NCBI GenBank assembly: GCA_029959085.1
Contig: JARWIR010000001.1
Location: 65,534,899-65,598,898, forward strand
From: Nemophila menziesii
Taxonomy: Eukaryota; Streptophyta; Magnoliopsida; Boraginales; Hydrophyllaceae
DNA: 64,000 nt
Reading direction: 5' to 3'
A program made the translations under genes and the position numbers. How positions within the stretch are numbered: the first letter of the stretch is position 1; each line of letters starts with the position of its first letter. Shown in pieces: positions 33,011 through 45,700 of the stretch. Below the pieces are notes generated by a model. That model was not told the origin of the DNA. It did no database searches and was given only the letters and a program-made list of their open reading frames with translations.

Positions 33011-34000
33011 AGGTGGTGTCTTCAAGACCTCTTGGGTAATAATCTCTTATAAAATAAAAATATAATTTTTTTACAAGAAAATATAAAAATAATTGAATAA
33101 TTAATTTATCAAAATAATTTCAAACCAACCATTCTATTGGTTAACTATTAAAAATTTCCATAAACACGTGATTATAAAAGAATATAATTAGTTATATGGT
33201 AACGCTTTCCATGATCCTTTATTGTTAGGTTATTTGACTCTCGTGTACTTTAATGATTCTTATCTTTTATTTTTTGTGATTTTGATATCTTATTCTTTTA
33301 TTTTTTACTAATTGACTATTAGTTAACACCATCCGATGCCACGTCACATCCACCTCAACAACACCTCATCACCATATCATGTTAGGGTAAACCTATTTTT
33401 TAATCGTGGTAGGAATATTTCAGCCAAATTCTTTACCCCTTTAGCACTTTACCATTTCCATCATCGATCTACCATCCATTAAATACACACACACACACAC
33501 TTACACATTACCACCATATGTATCTTGAATCTTGATTCTTTCATCTTCATTTATACATAAAAAACCCTAATATTAAAGAAGGGTCGTTCAGAAACCCTAC
33601 AATTTAGTACCTCGGCCTTATATAAAATTAAAGGTTAATCACAACGCTGAGTTACAATATAATGAAGGTTGGCCAAGAAAACGCTAAATATATTAAAAGA
33701 TTTGCGAAAAGAAGTTTAAAACGATGAAAATACTCGCCTAACATATAACACTAAATATAAACGACATGAAGGTCAAACCAGGTAATTATCTCGGCCATCA
33801 ATTTCTTGAATTAGTTATTAATTAAATGTGAATTTTAAGTTGCTGTTTAGTATCTATTAACATATAATAATGCATTATATAATTAATTATCATTACATTC
33901 GTTTAACCGTTTTTTTGCAAAGCGTATACTATTTATTGTTCATATGTTGTGCGTAAATGTGTGACTATTTGATTAATATTTTTGTAGAGCGTTATGATTA
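33011..34000. other. Spacer upstream of the MULE transposase
   Basis: AT-rich; a (CA)n run at about 33485-33502. No gene and no definable terminal repeat. A possible transposase leader lies at 33640-34000. Confidence 0.5.
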
Positions 34001-36340
34001 TGATTCCAACAATAAGAGTAAAAACTTAGATTAGTCTTCAGTTGATGGCGCATATGACCTAAATGATGAAGAAAATGATATACTTTTCGACAAGAATGTT
34101 GATAAAGGAATAGAGTTTTCTAGTGTCAATAGTGTTGTAGCACTGAGAAATCAGGTTTTGAATTTAGCATATGCAATAGAAATTACAAAAAGTGATGGTA
34201 AAGAGTATAATGAAGGTTCGTGTCTTGATGACGAGGATTTGGTGAGCCTTGAGGTTCGTCTGATGAGGAGGGTGGTGTAAAAGATGTCACAAAGAAGCAA
34301 ATCGCGAATAGGTTTAATGTTCTTGTTGAGATGGATGCCCTAAGGCTCAAGAAGGATTTTCTCTTTAACTCATGTAAGTAATTCAAAGAAACCTTCGATG
34401 CACAAGAAATTTTCCAAGTAAAGACTCCGTGGTTTCTATGTAATGAACGAAGATGAATTAGAGCTAAGTGTAAGAGTAAGAACTGTAAGTGGTTTATTTA
34501 TGAATCATACATTGGTGATAGCGATTACTTTGAGATAATGACATAAATGGGAGTGACTGGAACCATAAGAATTTGAACTCGACTAACTTGTCTAAGGGGT
34601 ATGAAAAACAACTAATGCTGAATAGAGGTAAGAGAGTGGTTTTTTTAACAATAGGTTTTGAATGATCTTTGTTTTTGTTACCATTAGTAGAAGACATACG
34701 TACACGTTGTTTAAGAAAGGCAAGACTTTAGACGAGGTGCACTATTTAGATAACTATTTCTACTTAAACAATTACAGTGTCAAATTGAGAAGGGCAAACC
34801 CAAGGACATTAGTTCTTCTAAAAACTATTCAAGACGATGTAACAAGGGAAGAAAGGTTCTTCTAGGTTTATTATTTATTAGAACCTTCAAAAAGGAGGTT
34901 TAAGAAGGTTGTCGAAAAATTGTAGATTGGATGGTTTGCATGTGAAAAGGACCTCATGTTGGAGTTATCTTGACTGGTGTTGGAATGGATACTAATAATT
35001 TCATTAATCCATTTTGTTATAACTTGGTGAAGACTAAAAACTTGAATTCATGGAAATGGTGGATATTGATAGAAGATCTATATATAAATGAATCATTGAT
35101 GTGGGTTTTAATTATTGAAAAATAGAAGGTATGTGATACCATCTTTTCTCATACTAAAATGGTGGTAACTCGTGCTTATACATATATAATAGATTATATT
35201 TCACTATTTCTTACATAGGGTTAGCAATAGTCATAGATGAGATGTTACCAAATGTTGAACGCATGCATTGTGTTAGTCACCTACACCTGAATTTTAAGGA
35301 GAAACATATCTCTTTTGCGCTTAAAGATAGAATGAGGGATGTTTCTAAAGCTCCGTATGTGGAGAGATTTACTAAGATTATGGAGAGTACCAGAGATATG
35401 GACCTCGAAACTTATGACTGGATTGCAAAAGAACATCCAAGGTATAACAGTAGGTCTCATTTTAGGACTAATAACCACTATGATATTTGTTGAATAATAT
35501 TTGTGAGTCAGTGAATAAACAACTTTCAGTTGCAAGAGATTCAACTATCTTAGTTTGTTTTAAGCGTATAAAGGATACATTTAATTTTTAGAATGAAAAT
35601 TTGAAGGAAGTGGATTGTAAAATGGGAGGGTAACATATGTCCAAAAACTACAAATACAATGAATATTAAGAAGAAGTGTTTCTCTAAGTGGATGCCATTA
35701 ATTTGTAGGACCAATCTTTTCCAAGTATTTGAGATTAATGGGGAATAATTTGTCATTGATTTAAACAATTTTAGATGTGCATCTAGAGAGTGGGACCTAT
35801 CAGGAATGACATGTGCGCATATGATATAATGTATACCATACTTGTTTGGAGGCAAATGATTACAAATCTGAATAATATAAGACAACTACTTTTAAAAAAG
35901 CATATGCTCAAGTGGTAAATCCAATTTATGGGTCTCGGTTGTGGTAAATAAATAATGGACTAAAAGTACTTGCACCTAAGGGTATGAAATTTCGTGATAA
36001 ACCTAAAAAGAGCAAGGGCAAATGGTGAGGGTGAACAGGAAAAGGTGAAGAAACTTAACAAAATCAACACAACATATAATGTGCAAAAATTCGGTAGGTT
36101 TGAGTTCAAAGGTAAGCGTTGTTTGTGCAAGAATGTTGGGAACAATAAAAGAAGTTGTGTAAAACAACTGCAACTAAAAGATGTTGAAAATCACGTGGAA
36201 GGCGAGGATACTTTGGATATTAAATACCAAACATTTAAAAATAAGACTAGATCATTTAATGAGTTAGATCTTATGTCGATTAGTGATACACACATCATGG
36301 TAGAATTTTATGGTACAAAGACAAGTAAGTATCGTAGTTA
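34000..36340 (+). pseudogene. MURA-type Mutator transposase, heavily decayed
   Basis: Scattered frames keep the family order. An acidic N-terminal part (about 34020-34300) is followed by VTKKQIANRFNVLVEMDALR and SVKLRRANPRTLVLLKTIQD. The catalytic-core phrase LTGVGMDTNNF...KNLNSWKWW is at about 34968-35070. The C-terminal core block DEMLPNVERMHCVSHLHLNF and YDWIAKEHPRYNSRSHFRTN is open at 35242-35490. A SWIM-type zinc finger (CASREWDLSGMTCAH, about 35775-35820) has its second cysteine as serine. A basic tail and a knuckle-like KRCLCKNVGNNKRSC run to about 36170. Stops and frameshifts throughout mean it cannot be active. MURA cuts and joins element ends. Confidence 0.85.
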
Positions 36341-37300
36341 AGAGTGATTGAAGAGGTCTAGAAAAATTAGAGGCAAGAAAAACACATCAAATAATAATGT
36401 GCAGGTGGATGCATTACATAGTGATGTCAACATTAATATAAAAAATATTGAAGTTAATGTTGATGTTTCTATGATTAAGCTTCATGTGAATGGTTGTTGT
36501 AGCAAAGTTGAAGTGGACATTTTAATTAGTGACGTTCATCTCGATGTGGACAATATCAATGTTGTTTTTGATACATAGGTAATAAGTACAAAGAGTAGAA
36601 GAACAAAACTAAAGGCGCAAAGACTTAGTATCACTTCTAAGTCAAAGGCTGATGTTGTGGAAGTAAATGCTAAAAATGTCAGGCACAACCAAACAAGTAT
36701 CATGAAACCAGTAAATTCAGTATCAATATCCAAGTTGTTAAATGATCATGACCAACTAATGATAATGAATGTAATCTATTTTAGTATTCATCAATACTTT
36801 TTACTTAAACTTTACAAATTTTTTGTGTTGCATGAATATAACGAGGTAGTTGTAACATTCATTTTGGATGGATTGCATGGTTTATTATCTTATGTTAGTG
36901 TCATAAATGTTGATAAAAATGCTGCGTTAGTGACCCAATCTAATACTGCCAAAGGAGTTGTAAAGATATTGGTATTTTAACCCAAGAAAATACTATAAAC
37001 AGAGTTGATGAAGATATTGGTGTTTTGATTTAAGCAAGTACTACAAATGGAGGTGATAAAAATGTTGGTGTTTTTGTATCAATCAAATACAACAACTGCA
37101 TTTGATGAATACGTTAGTTTTTCAAACAAAAAGCATCTGACGTGTTAGTCATAGAGGAGTTGGTGAGTATATTACCACACTAAGACTCTTAGTTTCAATT
37201 TATAGTTGCTTAATGTCTAATGTTTTTGTTGCAGTTTACTCCAAATAAACCACCATCTGTACCAGTCTCAAAGAAGTTCACAAGTGAAACTATTGTAAGT
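36341..37300 (+). pseudogene. Probable C-terminal continuation of the MULE gene
   Basis: The frames at 36348-36575 and 36657-36977 encode low-complexity, Val/Asp/Asn-rich segments (DVNINIKNIEVNVDVSMIKL) followed by a less repetitive part. An exon-like 60-nt stretch (37235-37294, FTPNKPPSVPVSKKFTSETI) has a GCAG acceptor before it and a GTAAGT donor after it. No named domain. Position directly downstream of the transposase suggests the same transcription unit. Confidence 0.35.
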
Positions 37301-37329
37301 GTATTTTATACATATTAGTTAATATATCA

Positions 37330-37768
37330 TGAATCACATCTTAACTCCGAATTGACTTCCATCACTTTCAAAACGACCCCGACTTCAAGCGCTTTTTAAA
37401 TAAAAAGGACTAAGGTTCACAGGTCTCACCAATAAGTTATAGTTACTGAAACACTAAGGTGCAAGATTTCTCCAGTAAAGCTCCAACTTCCCAAAGTGGG
37501 TCTAAGCTAAATTTCCGCTTTGACTTGGGTTCATCTTGACTCTTTGACTAATTCTCCTCATCTTGGACCCTTGTATTAGGAATGTACCAAAAGTCTACAC
37601 ACTTAACACACAATTAAGGCACACAATCTCTATACACAAGGATAAGTGCATAACTAGAAGTAAAAGTGCAATATAGCAAATAACAAGGAAAATCCAATAC
37701 TTAGGCCCAATAAACTCCCAAAATAATATCTCGTGAATGGATTTATCAATCACAAAACAAGAGACATC
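37330..37768 (-). mobile_element. Reverse Athila LTR fragment
   Basis: It is collinear with 41500-41939 and 25720-26132 (TGAAACACTAAGGTGCAAGA, AATAATATCTCGTGAATGGA, AAGAGACATCT). Only the last about 440 bp, the LTR start in minus orientation, is present. Confidence 0.75.
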
Positions 37769-38938
37769 TGAGTATAACTTATTTGCGTTGGTATGAATGG
37801 AATAAAATGCTTACACACGCACTTCTCTTTCTTTTATAGTAACATATAATATAGTTGTTGGTGTTATTTGTCTTTTTCAGTAATAAACAAACCCTATGCA
37901 TGTTGTACATGTGTAAGACATTTTAAAAGAAAAAAAATATATAATTGCATTTATGAAATATAGCCGTTAGTTGAGTAGGTGTGTTATATAATTGATATAT
38001 TTCTCCATTTTCTTTTCATTTCTTGGCTTTATTTCTTACACCATTATATTATCCACCATCTCACATTAATGAAGAAGAAAAATCCACCATTCTTAGGTTG
38101 CTTATCTCCTAAAATATCAAGAACATACAAAACACCAAAATTTATATTAAATTTTAGTGCATGGAGCGTCAAAAAGTCTCACCACAATTTGACAAAGATT
38201 AACTACAATTACAACTCTTCTCCAAGCTATACGCCACAATTAACACCATGTATGGGCCTCACATGCTTGTCAACATGACCCATATTACAAGCTGAGTAAT
38301 ATTGGTCGAAGTATGCTAACGAAATCCAATACTAAGAGACACCACATCAATGTAAGTTACGAACATAATAGTGTACGCACTCCATCAAGTTTAGAATCGG
38401 CCGCTTCAATAAAAAATTATTCACGGGGGAGTAGGGTGGATGTAAATTGGAAAACGATGACAAAATTACTAAAAAGCAACAAATGTATCATTATTAAGTT
38501 AAAGACCATCAACACTCGCCTCAACAACTAGGAAGATGTATTTACTTTGTATGGTTTGTTAACGGTATTGTAGTTGTGTTTCCTTGTTGTTTATAAGGGT
38601 AAACTATTGTTCCTATTAATTTGGTAATTATTCAAATGTTATTTAGTTAGTTTTTGTTTAACCAAGTTACAATTTATAAGGGTACAAAATATTTATTTCT
38701 ACATAACATGATACAAATGAATATAATATATTATAAACCCACAAAGGAACATGTCAAAAAATACAAAAAGCGACAACATACTGAACATAAGCGAAAAGTA
38801 TTCGATTACAAACCAAGTCATGATCATTACAAACCAAGGCATGAAAGTTCAAGTCGTAAAAGTCTTAAACATAACACCTCAATAATAATGAAAGGCATAC
38901 AATATACAACCATCACAGTCTTAAATTACAATCATAAG
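37769..38938. other. Region without a recognised gene
   Basis: Open frames on the plus strand (37979-38278, 38313-38531, 38654-38986) have no recognisable family features. The last overlaps the antisense of the Ulp1 gene end. I see no supported feature. Confidence 0.45.
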
Positions 38939-41900
38939 TCATTGAGCAACCAAACTCTCCCACATAAGCCCACCATCCACCTCTAAAAATTCATTAAAAA
39001 AATTATTTAACTCATTGCAATCGCAACGATATAGGTTGATGGCCAAATCCTATCTTCTTGTTGCCTTTAATTTAGTTGTCCAAGATATAAAAGTCCTCGT
39101 GTACCTCATCATAAGGCAAACTTGAATTGTGCAATCATTTGTATCGCACTATTGGGGGACCCATCCTGGGCATTTTAAGTCAAAATTGAGCAACCATGGT
39201 GTTCAGTTATTTTGCGCAAGATGATCGATCCAAATCTGTCACCGATCCACCTAAAAAGTATACCAAATTAATTACTAACTACAATCCAATTTGTAAACCT
39301 AAATTTTAACATCAACTTACCACTTTCCAAAATTGGGAAAGGTATCGTGGGTTTGGGTTCCCCTAGGAAATTTTGTGTCACAAAAACAAAGACTTTTTTT
39401 CTAAAAATAAACTAAAATCTGGTATCAATGGCCCCATTCAATGTTGGTTGGAATAAAAATCTTCATCAACAAAACAAATAGAAACATAAGCTAAATTGTC
39501 GACACACAAATCAAAGCTATACATTAACCTACCTGTTGTACATCATCAACGCTCCTAGTATATCTATCCAGACCATAACAAAGGTGGGTAAGCTCGTTCG
39601 GTTTTTTATGTCACCTGTAAGATGGGTCTACATTAGGATAAACAATTTGAACACAGTTATTTTTTCAAAATTGAAATATAAACAACAATATATTAAAGTA
39701 GGATGAAAGGATTTTACCCGAAAGTAAGCTGGCATGTACAACCTACGTCAACGATGCTTGGCTTATCTCTCCTCTAAGCATAATTACTCAGCCCATAGGT
39801 CGATTACCTTTACAAGAGCACCAAAAAATGTCAACAATACTCGAAGGAGAAGAGAAATAAAAATCAAAAAATTAACAAACACAAAAAACTCACATTCGTG
39901 GATACAAAAGACCCGGGGGTCAACAAAATCCTCATTTCGTGGTGATAGAGATGAAAATTCTGGTATTTAATAACGACCTCACTGCACCCCTTCGAAATAA
40001 ATAAAAATACGTAAAAAAGAACTTCTTTACTATGAACGTTTAGAAGAATTTATCTCCCACGAGTAACGGGGTCACCCAAAACCTAGGACCATCATATACA
40101 GAGTAAGACCTATTAAATATTGGTATCAACCGAACATCCCAAATAGAGTAAAAATAACAGTCATCAACATCGTGCACATTCGGCGCGACAAAAAATTATC
40201 TAATTATATACAACATAAATATCTGTTTAAACTCGACCCCATGGGTCCCATAAGCAAACAAACACTCTTGATATGAATAAATTTAACAAACCTCTCGTTC
40301 ACCCGCTCCCTAACGAACCTCATCTTCAAATCTCGCACCCTCCGGCAATCTAGACCATCCACTGGTGGGGTAGTCCCATGACGAGGTATTTCATGTCCCC
40401 CAGTGTGTGATATAAAATTAAGAAATAATAGAAATGGGGTGACACTCCGCAGTGTACGGATCAAAGGAAAGTAAAAGTGATAAGTAGGGTTATCGTTTTC
40501 CATTGTGAGATAATGATGTTTAAACTAGTGTAAATGCGTGAATCTTGTAATACAAATAACAAAATAGTAAATTAGTCAAATAGGAGAATGTTTGTTTGGT
40601 TTTTGAATAGTTAATAACTAAGATAATAACAATAATGATTAAACTAAGAATGAAAACAAGTAAGTAATTAAAAGGATTAACTAATAGGAGATGGTTGCTT
40701 GAGGAATTTATAGTGATTATTTATGCCGCTAGTTAATAGTATTATCGATAAGGGTGAGTGGTTGTGTTCACATTACTCAGGATTCAACTGCACACTAACT
40801 CCCCGTCCGGGTGAACTTAGATCTCAACCTTACACACTAGCTGGCTATCCGATGAGTTATGTTACCAACTCTTAATGACTACCTAACAAACAAGACCATC
40901 TGATTCAATGCCTAGTACTAGGCGTTTATATTCTATTTCTGTAACCCACCCCCCATCCAGGTGTTAGCTCAAGTTAAAACAGCAACCCACTAATGTGCCA
41001 GAGTACATGTGGTACTAATAAAAGACATATAAAACAATGAAAATAAATTTACCAACTCAATTAAATATAATCAATATCCTAAAAGAAATAATTCCATTAA
41101 AAGCTAAATAATAATTCTCACAATAGCATCCTCAAGCAACAAGGGTTTAGTTCATAATAGGAGAAAAACTAAGTAAAGGAAAACTAATTAAAAATAAAAA
41201 CATAATCAAATAAAGATAAATCACTCTTGATGACGAGGAAATTATGAATGGTTGAGGTGGAATCGATGGGTTCATAGACAAACCCTTGTCTTCTCCTTTT
41301 CCTTCTGTCTTGAGCGTCCCCCCTCTGATGACATTGATTTCTAAAAAGCTGGGTAATGATATGGGGGTTGGAAAATGGCTTATATCTATTCTAAAAAATT
41401 TGGGGGCCCCTTTTAGGCTTGCTTAATTAGGTTTTTAAGGGGACCATCCTGTTTTACTAACCAAAAGTCTGGTTCAAACCACAGCGAAAGCAAGTGGCAT
41501 AACATCTTCATCTTAGCTTTGAATTTACTTCTGTCTCTTGCCACGCGAAAATGACTTCAAGCTCTTTCTAAATAAAAAAAACCAGGCTCAAATCTCTCAT
41601 CAATATTTCGTAGTGACTGAAACACTAAGGCGCAAAGATTTCTACGTCAATCGCTCCAACTTCCAAAAGTGGCTCTGAGCTCAAATTTCGCTTTGAACTG
41701 GGGTTTATCTTGACTTCATGAATTCTTTTCCTCATCTCGGAACCTTGTATCAATAATGTACCTAAAATCTACACAATTAACACATAATTAAAGAGTAAAA
41801 AAACATTATAAGTAGTGATAAGTCCAAAACTAGAAATAAAAGTGCAATATAGCAAATAACAGGGATACACCCAGGACCAATAAACTCAGAAAATAATGTC

Positions 41901-42190
41901 TCGTGAATGGATTAATTTATCACAAAAAGAGAGAGATCAATATCCCAAGAACCATATGAACATACAAATAGAAGAACGGAAGGGAGGTTCCCGTGAGCTG
42001 GAATGAGCTAGAGGACACCTCAAAGACCTCTATAATGAATTGGCACACGTCTCTTTGAATGACAACCTTCGTAAAATCAATCATTTCGTCGAAACCTAAA
42101 TCGAGGATCGCTTGTCGTTGCGCCGTCGAGAAGCGTTTATTCATCGTCCACATTTTTGGAAGGATAACTTGGTTACGAGCTTCATCTGCA
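38939..42190 (-). pseudogene. Ulp1-type (C48) cysteine peptidase gene, decayed and LTR-split
   Basis: Read on the minus strand. 42185-41940 is an exon after a TGCAG acceptor: RFSTAQRQAILDLGFDEMID, then RDVCQFIIEVFEV and YVHMVLGI, the conserved N-terminal region of plant transposon-associated Ulp1 proteins. After the LTR (40404-41939), 40403 onward continues GGHEIPRHGTTPPVDGLDCR. Later segments give DVDDCYFYSIWDVRLIPIFN, GLDRYTRSVDDVQQ (about 39600-39540), and the catalytic FIPTNIEWGH, where the tryptophan codon after His (39428-39430) is now a stop. The cysteine motif is CPGWVPQ*CDTNDCT (Cys codon 39131-39133). The gene ends ...WESLVAQ at 38939. Such peptidases cleave SUMO-type modifiers. Confidence 0.7.
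40404..41939 (-). mobile_element. Solo LTR (minus orientation) inside the Ulp1-like gene
   Basis: This 1536-bp segment runs from TGTGTGATATAAAAT (complement of the LTR end) to GAGAGAGATCA (complement of the start, TGATCTCTC). It shares internal blocks with the LTR at 58284-59878 (end region CAGTGTACGGATC; CCACCCCCCATCCAGGTG-like middle). No 5-bp duplication is seen, yet the flanks join in frame as LGI-SGGHE. Confidence 0.75.
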
Positions 42191-42263
42191 TTGACAAGAA
42201 ATAAAGTAAACTATATATGCAAAAATACAAATACTCAACCACTATGTTATTCATAAAACATAA
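42191..42263. other. Short spacer, probable intron of the Ulp1-like gene
   Basis: AT-rich sequence directly upstream (minus sense) of the TTTCTTGTCAATGCAG acceptor. The rest is hidden by the LINE that ends at 42264. Confidence 0.4.
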
Positions 42264-42499
42264 TTTTTTTTTTGTTTTTGATTAGCAAATGTATCAAATT
42301 TATTAAAATGAAAGTTCCAACATCATTGACATGCTAGAATAACTAGTCTAAAAACTTTTGGGCCGTAGTGTAAACCCCTAAACATTAGGCCTATTACAAA
42401 CTTTTAGAAACAAATATTACATAAAATCGGTAACAAAAGTCAAAGACTTATAAACTTATCCAATTGGAAGCCATACTTCGTCCCTCTGAACTTCGAAAT

Positions 42500-43302
42500 A
42501 TCCTCCCCTACAATGTAATCCCAATTAGCAAATTGATATAATTGCTTATTTGATCTTCACTGAGCCTCCCATTTCCATGAACCCGTTTATTACGCTCACC
42601 CCAAATAAAGTAAACGAAGGTAGTAAGACACAATCCAATAATTAAATTCTTCTCACATCTGGATCCAAAATTGATGCCCAAATTAATAAATTTCTCCCAA
42701 TTAGAAGGAATGGAAGAGATTCCACATCTATCAAGCAGCTTTGACAAAAAAAATTAGTGAAGAAGAAGGAAACCATTAGAGTATCAAGGTCTTCTACACT
42801 AGTTAAACAGAAATCACATGTGGGGTTGATGGTTAATCCCCATTCCAGCATTCTCATTTTAGTGGCTAACCTGTTCTGACATGCTAAACAGGTTATAAAT
42901 GAACGACGAGGGATACAACACTTACCCCAGACTATTTTGTGCCGAATCACTTCATGTTTGTCCTCACTTACTTTACTCATAGTTCCTGAAAGAGAATTTC
43001 CCTTTAGTGGATTCACTCCACATAATTCTATCCTTTGGATTATTAAGATCGATATTTTAAGGGTGCAGAAGTAGATCACCAATTATGGGGGGTAATCTCC
43101 ATCTTGAATGGCCCAAACATTCGGCAACAGTTTTGTTGCAATTAGGACTGAGTTGATAAATTTCCTTGCCCGGCACATATGAGATATCATTAGAATCTAA
43201 CCATCTATACCAAAGAATGAAGATATTACTTCCATTGTTAATCTTGTGATGAATAAATTTAAAAGCCAAATTCCTAATTTTAGTAATTGTTTCCATATCC
43301 AT
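42500..43302 (-). pseudogene. LINE 2 ORF2 C-terminal part
   Basis: Frames at 43302-43057, 43082-42642 and 42747-42508 follow one another on the minus strand. RHKIVWGKCCIPRRSFITCL, then RMLEWGLTINPTCDFCLTSV with a Cys pair, is the zinc-binding region after RT. SNWEKFINLGINFGS and FVYFIWGERNKRVHGNGRLS give the conserved IW-ERN segment. No RNase H follows, unlike LINE 1. Confidence 0.8.
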
Positions 43303-43620
43303 GTGTGGCTTTGCTTTTGATCAAGACTCTAAATACATTTATTTTGAATGAGATTACAGTGAGCCCAAGTACTCCATAGGTTATCATCCCTTACATACAT
43401 TCTCCAAAAGGTGAACAGTAAGTAAACTCTGTTTAGATCTTCCATATTCAGACTTTCCAGTCATCCTACTTGTTTTTTAGTGCATATAGTGGACCAGGAG
43501 ACCTTAGCCCCTTGAGCACCATCTAAATTCCCCTTCCATAAGAAACTGCTAAGTCTTTGATTAAGTTTATAGATAACTTGTTTAGGTAGGATAACAACTC
43601 TACACCGAAACAAAACCTTA
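43303..43620 (-). pseudogene. LINE 2 ORF2 thumb/connection region, decayed
   Basis: RCRVVILPKQVIYKLNQRLS and SFLWKGNLDGAQGAKVSWST (frame 43685-43461) are the segment following the RT palm in plant LINEs. It is broken on one side by the Stowaway insertion and on the other by stops around 43303-43460. Confidence 0.75.
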
Positions 43621-43842
43621 CTCCCTCCGTCCCAAAAATAATGTCCACTTAGAATTTCAAGACACTTTATTCCACCTTTTTCCACTATTACCCTTATTAA
43701 AATATTTAAATTTATTTTTCCAATAAATATTTAAAATATCAAGACACTTTATTAGGGGTATTTTAGTATTGAGGAAGATAATAATTGTGTTTCTTAATTT
43801 GTGTGAAAAGCTAAGTCGAGATTATTTTTGGGACAGGGGGAG
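43621..43842. mobile_element. Stowaway MITE (Tc1/mariner type)
   Basis: The 222-bp element starts CTCCCTCCGTCCCAAAAATA and ends TTATTTTTGGGACAGGGGGAG, inverted repeats typical of Stowaway, flanked by TA on both sides (43619-43620 and 43843-43844). It lies inside the LINE ORF2 and carries no gene. Confidence 0.92.
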
Positions 43843-43844
43843 TA

Positions 43845-45700
43845 CTAATCAGCACCGCTTTAATCAACTCTAATCTTCCTGCATAAGATAGGAGCTTAGA
43901 ATTCCATGAGGTCACACTTTGACATATTTTTTCTACTAAAATGTTAACATCTGAAACACTTAGTTTTTTGGAATTGAGTGGTACACCAAGGTATCTAACA
44001 TGAATTCTACCTACTTTAATATCAAGTATAGAGGAGATAGATCTTTGAATATGAGTAGGAGTACCACCATAGTATATCTCACTTTTTGAATAATTAATCC
44101 TTAAGGCAGATAATTTAGAGAAAAGTTCCAAACCCTCTTTAATAAAATGAGCAAAGTTATTATCACCATTAAGAAAATAAGTAGATCATCAGCAAATATT
44201 ATGTGATTAAGACCTAGAGATTCACACTTAGGATGAAATTTAAAGCTCCTCTTTCTAGTAATGTGCTAAAAAATCCCAGAGAAAACTTCCATACAAATAG
44301 TAAAGAGTTAGGGAGAGAGGGGGTCACCCTGTCTTAGACCCCTTCTTCCTTTGGAAAACCCATTAACTTTACCATTTAGGCTGATAGAGTAACTTGGGGA
44401 GAATATGCACATTCTAATCCATTTAATAAAAATAACAAGAAAATTAATTGCTTTGAGAGTATTACTAAGAAATTCCCAATTAACACTGTCAAATGCCTTT
44501 TCCAGGTCAAGATTGATTGTACACCTGGCATATAAGTTTTCCTTATTAACCTAGCACTAAATCCTGAGCAACCAAGATATTATCACAAATAAATCTTCCT
44601 TTGACATAATCTGATTGATTAATAGAAATGATTGTATTTAAAACCCTCCTCAATATGCTAGACAGTAGCTTGGCTATGACTTTGTAAATAGTATTCACAC
44701 AGGCAATAGGTCTAAACGTTTTCACAGTATATGCATTTTTTCCTTAGGTATTAACACAATATTTGTTGCATTGACTTGTTGTAAAAGTTCTCCTGTTTCT
44801 AGGCTTTACTTAATAGCCTTGCAAATTTTTTCACCAATAATGGACCAAGTTGACTTATAAAAGCAGGAGTTCATACCATCTGGTCCAGGGCTCTTATAAT
44901 CATTGATGGAGAATAAAGCACTTTTTATCTCATCATTTGAGAAAGGAGAAGTAAGGGTTTCTCTCTGCTTATTAGTAATACTAGTGTTAATGATTTCCTT
45001 GATAACATCACTTGAACATACTTCTTGCAGGTTATCTTCTATTCCAAGTAGTTGTTTATAGAAGGATACAAATTCTTCACAAATTAAATTTGGATCAGCA
45101 GGTACACTCCCATCTTTTATAATCAAGGTAGCAATAGTATTTTTAGCTAGTCTACCTTGTATCATTTTGTAGAAATACAAGAGTTGCAATCAGTGTCATT
45201 AATAAAAGTAGCTTTTGACTTCTGTTTAAGGCCCTCATGTTCAGTTATAACAGCTTCCTCCAGAGATTTTATTAGGATTTTCTCCTTAATAAGAGTGATA
45301 ATATCTGTAGCACCTTCCATAATTTTTTTCTGAATGGAGGTCAGGTCATCCTTAATACATTGTATATGATGAGGAGTTTTTTTATAATATTTGTTGTTCA
45401 AATCCCTAAAGGCTTTTTATATTGCTTTTTGTTTCATAATAAATTGAAACATATAGTTCCCTTTAACATCTATATTCCAGGCCTTTTTAATGATCTCCAG
45501 ATAAGTCTCATGAGTAAACCTGATATTGTAAAACCTGAAGGGACAAGGATTTGATGATTTACTAACCCCAATAGTAATTCTTAGAGCACAATGATAATAG
45601 GTAGGGGTACAATTAGTACACTTGATTGAAAAGCATTCCTCCAGACATAGTTAACAAATACCTTGTCAATTTTACTGGCCTTGAGTTGACCTAATGTATT
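43845..45700 (-). pseudogene. LINE 2 ORF2 reverse transcriptase
   Basis: Read from 45189: VSFYKQLLGIEDNLQEVCSS, then NDYKSPGPDGMNSCFYKSTW marks the RT N-terminal block. Decayed palm blocks follow, including the antisense of 44320-44350 that corresponds to the G-L-RQGDPLSP region and 44170-44200 for the ADD region. The well-kept block 44131-43811 is LRINYSKSEIYYGGTP, HVRYLGVPLNSKKLSVSDVN and WNSKLLSYAGRLELIKAVL. Several stops and frameshifts make it inactive. Confidence 0.85.

Noticed and set aside
38313..38986. Plus-strand open frames as genes between transposase and Ulp1
   Set aside because: They are Lys/Asn/Tyr-rich, AT-driven and partly antisense to the Ulp1 gene end.
42262..42300. Target-site duplication for LINE 2
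   Set aside because: The sequence beside the A-tail (TTCATAAAACATAA) has no match at the other end, which is cut off by the LTR at 47179.
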